Source: Pinus tabuliformis (lineage: Eukaryota > Streptophyta > Pinopsida > Pinales > Pinaceae). From it: DNA of 64,000 nucleotides. This document shows, piece after piece, positions 61,701 to 64,000 of the stretch. Each line of letters begins with the position of its first letter. Within the stretch, counting starts at the first letter, position 1. A program made the position numbers and the translations under genes. The notes beneath the pieces are model-generated. The model was given only the letters and a program-made list of their open reading frames with translations, did not search any database and was not told the origin of the DNA. The DNA lies in NCBI GenBank assembly GCA_031772625.1, contig CM062816.1, positions 832,512,071 to 832,576,070 of the forward strand, given 5' to 3'.

Positions 61701-62555
61701 CCTTCTTTGGCAAACACTTATACTCCAGTCACACAGTAACCTGCAGTGAGTCTCTGTAAGATATTCCTCAGTGAAGGTAAAATGTATGTCTCAGGATGGT
61801 TGAAAAGGTTTGAGCATGACATGCTTATGCCTTGATCACATATCATATTTTAACTTATATTCATTCTCCTTTCATCATAGGGACTAAACTTTGAATGATT
61901 ATATAGCTGACTCTATTTTCATGATTGATTGGCTGATCCAGACTCCAGTTGCATAGAAAGAATTTTCATTTTTAGAACATATAACGTTCTTTAATAAGTT
62001 GTTGCTTGGTCATTTTTCTCATAGTCATTATGTGGCATGTGCATATGCAACATTACTCCTCTTGTTGATGGAATATGTTGGTACAAAGTACTGGTGTTAT
62101 CTTGGGACCAGGGGTAATTGTGATTCATACTGATATAGGGAGTAGTGAAGTTTATTTTTCCCTTTTGAAACTGAACAAATCATGGATGGTCTTTATTGAC
62201 ATCTCGATATGTCAACTGCAGATATGTAAATGTTTTATGTCAAATTTTAGTAGGATCCTAATACATTTCGGGCAACCTTGAATAGTTTTGCGAGAGTTGC
62301 ATAGGTTTCACGAAATGCATCTTGTTCCTCATGGTCTTTCATATCTTCTGTTTGCAGGTGATTGATTACAAGACTCAGCAAAACAGGCTCTTTCCCTTGC
62401 TGGCTACAGCTTATGCCTTCCGATTTGTGGGTGAATGGATGAAATGGCTATACTTGGATGTAGCAAAACGTTTGGGAGCAAAGGATTTCTCAACATTGGC
62501 TGAAGCACATGCATGCACTGCTGGATTAAAGTCATTGACAACATCAGTGACTGCG
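11237..62555 (+). CDS. ACX1: Acyl-CoA oxidase, ACX1-like (partial gene, five internal exons)
   Basis: Peroxisomal acyl-CoA oxidases carry out the first step of beta-oxidation, oxidising acyl-CoA to trans-2-enoyl-CoA with FAD and O2 and releasing H2O2. ACX1-type enzymes take medium/long chains and act in jasmonate synthesis (family knowledge). The window holds exons 11237-11446, 12584-12671, 12814-12976, 37366-37564 and 62358-62555. Intron phases agree (0, 1, 2, 0) and the joined exons give 286 uninterrupted residues. From memory these match Arabidopsis ACX1 from about residue 108 to 395 of 664, including [46 protein letters not shown] and [16 protein letters not shown]. The start, the N-terminal domain, the catalytic glutamate near YEG and the PTS1 tail lie outside the window. 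Introns are 1137, 142, 24,389 and 24,793 bp. No stop or frameshift is visible, so the gene looks functional. Assignment to ACX1 rather than a close paralogue such as ACX5 is not resolved. Confidence 0.95.
12584..12671 (+). CDS. ACX1: ACX1-like internal exon b (88 bp)
   Basis: This short exon encodes [13 protein letters not shown] followed by [16 protein letters not shown] and one base of the next codon. It has no initiator codon of its own and sits in phase between TSTK of the previous exon and GFIVQIRSL of the next. The donor is GTATAT. The acceptor reads GAAAAG, with adenines in place of the usual pyrimidines just before AG, so it is a weak-looking 3' splice site. Exon identity rests on the very strong family match (ACX1 has [15 protein letters not shown] here). 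Confidence 0.93.
12814..12976 (+). CDS. ACX1: ACX1-like internal exon c (163 bp)
   Basis: The exon starts after GAAAGCAG. The last base of the previous exon plus GT completes glycine, then the frame reads [17 protein letters not shown], then [18 protein letters not shown] and [13 protein letters not shown]. It ends with two bases of an arginine codon before the donor GTTTGT. The segment is the end of the middle beta-domain and the linker to the C-terminal helical domains of acyl-CoA oxidases. It is separated from exon b by only 142 bp, and is followed by a 24.4-kb intron. Confidence 0.95.
13208..13248. repeat. (TA)n microsatellite
   Basis: About 41 bp of uninterrupted alternating A and T in the first few hundred bases of the giant intron. 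Reading frames over it (repeated Tyr-Ile) are artefacts. Confidence 0.95.
13528..14605 (+). mobile_element. Copia LTR, family B, sense orientation (fossil)
   Basis: The sequence starts with a TGAAATATGTAACTAGGTTC-type terminus and ends GATTTCTCAACA. These are the reverse complements of the two ends of the LTR at 39008-41183. An internal GTCGGCCTACAAGAGATCAAGTCG segment is shared in style with the LTR at 35153. A run of 12 G lies near 14286. The flanking five bases do not match, so this is a truncated or rearranged copy rather than a clean solo LTR. Confidence 0.65.
14606..15691. other. Intron DNA without recognised features
   Basis: AT-rich sequence with only short reading frames. No repeat termini, coding blocks or RNA genes were recognised. 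Confidence 0.5.
15700..16721. mobile_element. hAT-type non-autonomous DNA transposon, 1022 bp
   Basis: The ends are inverted: left CTTTGTTGCACGGGCAC, right (read inward) CTATGTTGCACTAGTT. They are flanked by a perfect 8-bp duplication ctaataac at 15692-15699 and 16722-16729. Subterminal regions carry CCCC/GGGGA words (for example ACTGGGGAC near 15801 and CCCCCCGTCCCCGCC near 16676). It contains a roughly 56-bp imperfect tandem duplication (16374-16482) and no transposase coding. The 8-bp duplication and the terminus shared with the element at 40046, which carries a hAT domain, support a hAT assignment. Confidence 0.88.
16374..16482. repeat. Imperfect tandem duplication, about 56-bp unit
   Basis: Two copies of a unit beginning TTTTCAACACA and containing TGTAAAGGTTTGCAAAA and GAGAAGGGAATGCCTTTTA, with a few substitutions between them. 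It lies inside the hAT-type element. Confidence 0.85.
16730..17440. other. AT-rich intron DNA with a diverged direct repeat
   Basis: A segment near 16880-16945 (CTTACTCTTAAATACCCGTT then CAATCCCACATGACAATGCC) recurs in diverged form near 17030-17105. The rest is AT-rich with no coding signal. The left end of the LINE begins near 17440. Confidence 0.6.
17440..19836 (-). mobile_element. LINE (L1-type), 3' part
   Basis: Minus-strand coding gives, in order, the C-terminal part of a non-LTR reverse transcriptase ([18 protein letters not shown] and the catalytic-motif region [10 protein letters not shown], where the usual FADD/FVDD has become FVEN), a zf-RVT domain around 18347-18592 ([18 protein letters not shown]), and a C-terminal RNase H-like remnant at 17477-17695 ([16 protein letters not shown]). 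The frame is broken several times, so it is dead. It continues at 26492-27140 on the other side of an inserted Copia element. Confidence 0.85.
19837..20949 (-). repeat. 3' LTR of the Copia element
   Basis: It pairs with 25344-26486. It starts TGAAGAAATTTCAAC on the + strand; the inner boundary near 20949 is approximate. It contains a tandem array of a 39-bp unit (AAAGTCACTT...ACCACTTAT) at about 20720-20900. Confidence 0.93.
25344..26486 (-). repeat. 5' LTR of the Copia element
   Basis: This LTR is 1143 bp long, next to the initiator-Met primer-binding site and ending AATTTTAACA before the target duplication. It carries the same 39-bp tandem array (about 26225-26405) as the other LTR. Confidence 0.95.
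26492..27140 (-). mobile_element. LINE (L1-type), 5' part of the same copy
   Basis: Minus-strand coding shows the fingers and palm start of a non-LTR reverse transcriptase: a [11 protein letters not shown] block near 27000-27060, then [40 protein letters not shown], the catalytic aspartate segment [15 protein letters not shown], and RGIHQDD near the junction. Joined conceptually to the part left of 19836, this is one LINE copy interrupted by a Copia element. Its true 5' end is missing; an LTR fragment abuts it at 27147. Confidence 0.85.
27147..27490 (+). mobile_element. Copia LTR fragment, family B, sense orientation (fossil)
   Basis: It begins TGTTGGAATTGTAACTATTT followed by GGTCTTCATAATTG, then GCATGGGTTTCATGCTC and a GTCGA-rich stretch, as in the other family B LTRs. 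Similarity fades near 27490 and no matching end or target duplication was found. It abuts the 5' side of the LINE. Confidence 0.6.
27491..28466. other. Unassigned intron DNA containing a strong inverted repeat
   Basis: No gene or element was recognised except the inverted repeat at 28342-28397 and its flanking direct repeats, listed separately. It could be the decayed remainder of the family B LTR. Confidence 0.45.
28342..28397. repeat. Inverted repeat, 21-bp arms with 14-nt loop
   Basis: The arms TTTAGTGTGAATTTGTGAGA(A) and TTCTCACAAATACACACTAA(A) pair at 20 of 21 positions around a 14-base loop. The structure is flanked by an 18-bp direct repeat ATTTCCACATAGGTYGAA (28320-28337 and 28411-28428, one mismatch). 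Confidence 0.85.
28472..30332 (-). repeat. 3' LTR (1861 bp) with minisatellites
   Basis: The ends are TGTTAAGTTTAGG and CCAATTTTAACA. Inside are an (AG)n run near 28717-28737, a CTGCTGTCCCAATTGC / CTGTCCCATATATCTTGACA repeat zone (about 29040-29330) and a roughly 27-bp array containing TCTGCGTCTAGGGCAACCTT variants (about 29786-29993). Confidence 0.93.
30774..31011. repeat. Tandem repeat block, GAGAACTAATCATCC units
   Basis: Degenerate units built on GGAGAACTAATCATCCTG, alternating with CCCACA and CCACAGTTGCCACGG, repeat about seven to eight times between the polypurine tract and the RNase H remnant of the element. Confidence 0.85.
33038..34768 (-). repeat. 5' LTR (1731 bp) of the same element
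   Basis: It pairs with 28472-30332. It is shorter mainly because the same minisatellite arrays have fewer units (about 33620-33850 and 34326-34430) and the (AG)n run is shorter. Confidence 0.93.
34774..35147. other. Unassigned stretch between two LTR insertions
   Basis: AT-rich DNA with a TATA-like GTTATAAAATAAGCC near 35070 on the + strand. It may be part of another LTR, but I could not find its ends. Confidence 0.35.
35153..36156 (+). mobile_element. Solo LTR, Copia family B, sense orientation (fossil)
   Basis: It begins TGTTGAAGAATATAACAAG followed by TTTCAGTCTTCATAATTG and ends ATTTTTCCAAACA. The flanking five bases are caatt (35148-35152) and caact (36157-36161), one mismatch. Its length, 1004 bp, equals the solo LTR at 48262-49266, read on the other strand. 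No internal region is attached. Confidence 0.8.
36162..37365. other. End of giant intron, nothing recognised
   Basis: A GC-richer patch at about 36165-36440 has short frames on both strands that match nothing I know. The rest is AT-rich and leads to the ACX1 acceptor at 37365. Confidence 0.5.
37366..37564 (+). CDS. ACX1: ACX1-like internal exon d (199 bp)
   Basis: The acceptor is TTCTGGCAG; the first base completes the arginine codon left by exon c, then the frame reads [36 protein letters not shown] and [20 protein letters not shown]. It ends GGPEIR before donor GTATCA. The sequence corresponds to the first helices of the C-terminal acyl-CoA oxidase domain; the YGTMVYVRQ and RAVCIA.RYSAVR blocks are diagnostic of the family. 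This exon is isolated by introns of 24,389 and 24,793 bp. Confidence 0.95.
38143..38326. repeat. Perfect 92-bp tandem duplication
   Basis: 38143-38234 and 38235-38326 are identical as read by eye; each copy starts AATGGTTAATCATCAACAAT and ends ATTAACCATGAG. Perfect identity in old intron DNA suggests a recent event. Confidence 0.95.
38640..38990 (-). pseudogene. hAT transposase C-terminal (dimerisation) fragment
   Basis: Minus-strand coding includes [18 protein letters not shown], which fits the end of the hAT C-terminal dimerisation domain (family pattern ...LVYVHYNLRL...). A decayed ERC/IKRNSLN-like stretch precedes it near 38890-38980, matching the family's ERNWS...KRNRL block. The frame is interrupted and no catalytic domain or element ends were found. 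This copy is only distantly similar to the one inside 40046-41115. Confidence 0.6.
39008..41183 (-). mobile_element. Copia LTR, family B, split by a hAT element (fossil)
   Basis: It starts TGTTGAGAAATCTAGG and ends ACACATTTCAACA on the + strand. Without the 1078 bp of inserted hAT element and duplicated target it would be about 1.1 kb. A polypurine tract (minus strand ACCTCCCTAGTTAATAGGG) follows at about 41186-41204, so this is the 3' LTR of the minus-strand element to its right. Confidence 0.8.
40046..41115 (-). mobile_element. hAT DNA transposon, deletion derivative, 1070 bp
   Basis: The inverted ends are CTATGTTGCCAGGAAAC (left) and CTATGTTGCACGGGTTCCC (right, read inward). They are flanked by a perfect 8-bp duplication cattaaat (40038-40045 and 41116-41123). 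Minus-strand coding at about 40482-40840 gives the hAT dimerisation domain: a [20 protein letters not shown] block, then [20 protein letters not shown]. No N-terminal or catalytic part remains, so it depended on an autonomous relative. GAACCC/GGGTTC words crowd the right subterminal 250 bp; GGGGAC words lie at the left. It is inserted in a Copia LTR. Confidence 0.93.
41184..46130 (-). mobile_element. Copia internal region, deletion derivative, interrupted (fossil)
   Basis: In minus-strand order: primer-binding-like sequence (about 46117-46130), leader, gag N-terminal part (about 45034-45480), an inserted solo LTR (43453-45028), the rest of gag with a [14 protein letters not shown] zinc knuckle (about 43090-43447), protease with [12 protein letters not shown] (about 42750-42990), and an RNase H-like remnant near 41240-41420 next to the polypurine tract. 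Reverse transcriptase and integrase were not recognised. The 3' LTR is at 39008-41183. It is broken with many interruptions and old. Confidence 0.75.
43453..45028. mobile_element. Solo LTR, family A, 1576 bp (fossil)
   Basis: It begins TGTTGAATTTCCACGATC and ends CTCAAATCAACA, with a perfect 5-bp duplication ccatc (43448-43452 and 45029-45033). The Copia gag reading on either side belongs to one element, which confirms the insertion. No internal region is present. A related copy lies at 46513-50066 (shared CTAGGTTAG...CTTAAAATCTCTGACA near the start). Confidence 0.9.
46513..50066. mobile_element. Solo LTR, family A, with nested solo LTR (fossil)
   Basis: It begins TGTTGAATTTCCATGG and ends ACACTTTTCAACA; the flanks are aatct (46508-46512) and aatcc (50067-50071), one mismatch. 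Without the nested insertion (48262-49266 plus duplication) it is about 2.54 kb, some 1 kb longer than the copy at 43453, so there may be a further unrecognised insertion or an internal expansion. Confidence 0.7.
48262..49266 (-). mobile_element. Solo LTR, Copia family B, 1005 bp (fossil)
   Basis: It begins TGTTAGAAAATAAGAACGG and ends GTTACATTCTTCAACA on the + strand, with a perfect 5-bp duplication ctaga (48257-48261 and 49267-49271). Tandem units containing CAACTTCGACC/CCCAATAGTTAGACTTCGA repeat at about 48530-48735. It is inserted inside the family A LTR. Confidence 0.92.
50528..53772. other. Unassigned intron DNA
   Basis: No coding match. 50943-50987 holds two inverted repeats, listed separately. 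A 98-codon frame at 51860-52156 resembles nothing I recognise and is probably chance. 52960-53160 has a CATATAAATATAGAG TATA-like sequence and an LTR-like composition, but no ends were found. Confidence 0.45.
50943..50987. repeat. Two back-to-back perfect inverted repeats
   Basis: GTTACCCA-ccaaaa-TGGGTAAC (50943-50964) is followed four bases later by AGGAGAAAA-a-TTTTCTCCT (50969-50987). Both have perfect arms (8 and 9 bp). Confidence 0.85.
53778..57620 (-). mobile_element. Copia remnant, family B LTR plus gag (fossil)
   Basis: The 3' LTR is at 53778-54590 (TGTTAGAAAATTAAAG to ACATTTTCCAACA), with a short CACAAGGGGGAAAAACC minisatellite near 53950-54005. The following sequence (GGGGGTATTCATAATGACTC) matches the polypurine-side sequence after 41183, so the two elements are the same family. 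Gag remnants lie at about 56780-57616: a zinc-knuckle-like segment near 56870-56900 and an N-terminal block with [17 protein letters not shown]. Reverse transcriptase and integrase were not recognised in 54700-56750. No 5' LTR was found. It is truncated, broken and old. Confidence 0.7.
57904..58901. mobile_element. Solo LTR, 998 bp (fossil)
   Basis: It begins TGTTGAATTTTCTAAG and ends CCCCAAATCAACA, with a perfect 5-bp duplication agcat (57899-57903 and 58902-58906). The termini resemble family A, but the interior is different, with a CTGCGT-rich zone at about 58230-58440. No internal region is attached. Confidence 0.88.
58907..59609. other. Intron DNA, nothing recognised
   Basis: Short frames only. 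The phrase CAGTGCTCCCTATTT occurs twice (about 59165 and 59460), hinting at a diverged duplication of roughly 300-bp spacing. Confidence 0.45.
59618..59994. mobile_element. hAT-type miniature element (377 bp)
   Basis: The inverted ends are CTATGTCACAAGGTTCAGC (left) and CTAAGTCACATGGTTTGGG (right, read inward). The flanking octamers gctggttg (59610-59617) and gttggttg (59995-60002) agree at seven of eight positions. GAACCTTGAGGTTC and other GAACC/GGTTC words fill the subterminal regions. There is no coding capacity. Confidence 0.78.
60085..61294. mobile_element. hAT-type non-autonomous element (1210 bp)
   Basis: The inverted ends are CTAAGTCACATGACACGAGG (left) and CTAAGTCACAGGACACGTCC (right, read inward), with a perfect 8-bp duplication gttattac (60077-60084 and 61295-61302). 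Subterminal arrays of ACACG and ATACG words occupy about 100 bp on the left and 250 bp on the right. The AT-rich middle has no transposase coding. Confidence 0.9.
61303..62357. other. End of giant intron before exon e, nothing recognised
   Basis: T-rich, intron-like DNA with no element ends or coding blocks, finishing in CTTCTGTTTGCAG. It is probably the original, element-free 3' part of the ancestral intron. Confidence 0.55.
62358..62555 (+). CDS. ACX1: ACX1-like internal exon e (66 codons)
   Basis: The acceptor CTGTTTGCAG precedes 66 complete codons reading [38 protein letters not shown] and [17 protein letters not shown]. The donor is GTGGGT. In ACX1 the next residues are DGIEECRKLCGGHGY. 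I found no coding for these in the remaining 1.4 kb, so the next intron continues beyond the window. The match is to the conserved helical region of the oxidase C-terminal domain. Confidence 0.95.
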
Positions 62556-63590
62556 GTGGGTATGGTTTATATTGTAGGCATCTGTTAAAGTTGATGCTCT
62601 TAAATAGTCATAATCTGATTTGTTATCTGCCAATTCTCAGGACCAAGTAATATATTATTTTTTGTATTCTAATTTGGAGATTTGTAATTGCAAGGCCTCA
62701 CATGTGGCTTCATACCCATCAGTGCATGGTTGTTTATAGAGAAGGATTTTGTTTAATCTAATAATGTTCTTTTCAATTTTGATTACTTGTATTAATTTAC
62801 AAAATTTGTGCAGAAGTCTAGTCTGCAGTTACTAGCATTTGTGGTGATACATAGATTTGTCTAACTGCTTACTGATTACATCCCTGTACTGATGGTTATG
62901 TATGTTATGCAAATTATTAACCATTGTGTACTGGACTGCTACCTGGTGAGGAGCAGCTCCTTAGTGAAGCTTATTTATCCTTGAATTATCCAGAACTTTC
63001 ATTGTAGTCAATGTTATCATCGTCATTTCTGTTCAGGCCTTTGACAGTGGTGGGGGACAGCTTCTTCATGACCTGATCCACACTTTAAATTTTATTCAAT
63101 CTTTGTTTTATTGCCTCCCTCAGGTTACCTCGGTTCCATGCTATTCTCTACAGGCACTAGATAATCTCATATATAACTGATTTGTCACATTTCCATCGTG
63201 TTGTCCAATCAAGCAGTGCATCATTGATTTGTTGGCCAAATTTGAAATTTTATACCAGTCCAACAGAAAGGCCCAGCGCAACAGGTAAACATCATTTACC
63301 ATTCATCTAAAATTCTGCGACCTTAGGAAACTTCATTCAGCAAAAGAAACGTTCACCATAAATAGCCAATGGAATTTTATTGTATATGAAAAGAATATAG
63401 ATAGAGCTTCCCCTTGATTTGAATGGAAGAGGGTGGAGGACTTGGAAACTTCAGATACATCTCAGACAAGAAAAGACACCACAATACATGCTCTGTGAGT
63501 ATCTCGAAGAAAAAATGGTATAATCCATGTTGGGTAGGTTACAACTTTCCTATTTAGTATCTTTGTCAAAAATTAAGTTGATTACATGAA
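62556..63590 (+). other. Start of the next ACX1 intron
   Basis: It begins with donor GTGGGT. T-rich sequence follows with no exon for the expected GIEECRKLCGGHGY segment of ACX1, and no recognised element until the LINE fragment. Confidence 0.7.
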
Positions 63591-64000
63591 TCAATCTACA
63601 CATGCTTGATGAAGCTCATCCCAAGGACTCCAAAATGGAAATGGTTAGAGGTTGGAAACTTATTATATATGTCTCTTACAAATTCTTAGTAAAGGCCTTG
63701 GCTAGAAGAATCAAATTGCTTGTTTCAATAGTAGGCGACTAGAGTAAATGGGGTCTGTAAATGGACAATTTTTTTGGCAATCTCATCATGACTTGAGAGA
63801 ATATTGGTTGGCTCCTGAACCTAGTCAAAAGCCGCTTTTTGATGATAGATGTTGATAAGGCACTTGATAAGATTTAATGGAATTTCATTTTAGATATGCT
63901 TGATTGGTTAGGATATGGGTGTTTGGTTATAAGGGGCTCGAGCAACATTTTCCACATAGGCTTCAGCTAGAGGTTGTGTGAATAGAACCCTATCTATGCA
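63590..64000 (+). mobile_element. LINE reverse transcriptase fragment, continues past the window
   Basis: Plus-strand coding shows non-LTR reverse transcriptase blocks in order: VSYKFLVKALARRIKLLVSI (about 63670-63730), NLIMT near 63779, MIDVDKALDKI (about 63843-63876, the first catalytic aspartate region) and WNFILDMLDWLGYGC (about 63880-63925). Stops interrupt it, so it is dead. It belongs to a different subfamily from the LINE at 17440-27140 and is in the same direction as ACX1. Its ends are outside the window or not recognisable. Confidence 0.8.

Larger units (their letters stand above)
37565..62357 (+). other. Giant ACX1 intron, 24,793 bp
   Basis: It is bounded by donor GTATCA after exon d and acceptor TTTGCAG before exon e, with phase 0 on both sides. 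It is filled by Copia pieces, solo LTRs and hAT-type elements listed separately. Unassigned parts are mainly 37565-38640, 50528-53772, 58907-59609 and 61303-62357. Confidence 0.9.

Noticed and set aside
1-64000. tRNA, rRNA or organelle-derived sequence.
   Set aside because: None was recognised; the only tRNA-like matches are the short primer-binding sites of the retroelements.

Overview
This window is nuclear DNA from a seed plant with a very large, repeat-packed genome. A conifer or other gymnosperm fits best. That placement is an inference from two things: introns of about 24 kb in a housekeeping gene, and dense nests of old retrotransposons. The species cannot be named from the sequence.

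The only host gene I can support is an acyl-CoA oxidase of the plant ACX1 class on the + strand (peroxisomal fatty-acid beta-oxidation, including jasmonate synthesis). Five internal coding exons are visible: 11237-11446, 12584-12671, 12814-12976, 37366-37564 and 62358-62555. Their phases agree and together they give 286 continuous residues of the FAD-binding/acyl-CoA dehydrogenase-like part. The N-terminal exons lie before the window and the C-terminal exons after it. Two introns are 24,389 and 24,793 bp and are almost entirely mobile DNA.

Layout. 1-11236 (upstream intron, or upstream of the gene): a possible hAT-type element, a Copia gag remnant, a Ty3-type gag-protease remnant, and a long unrecognised minus-strand coding region (5146-8473) with a promoter-like region behind it. 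12977-37365 (first giant intron): an LTR fragment, a small hAT-type element, a LINE split by a near-complete Copia element (19837-26486), a second Copia element with large minisatellite-bearing LTRs (28472-34768), and a solo LTR. 37565-62357 (second giant intron): a multi-level nest of Copia pieces, solo LTRs and a hAT element, another Copia remnant, a further solo LTR, and two hAT-type elements about 90 bp apart. After 62556 the next intron begins, and a sense-strand LINE fragment runs off the end of the window.

The two main positive observations outside the host gene are these. First, at least four (perhaps five) short DNA transposons share a CTAWGTYRCA terminus and 8-bp target duplications, but each has its own subterminal repeats. 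Second, there is an unrecognised element-like coding region with a duplicated CCAAT/AACGG promoter module. All retroelements are old and broken. I see no RNA genes, CRISPR arrays or bacterial-type features.
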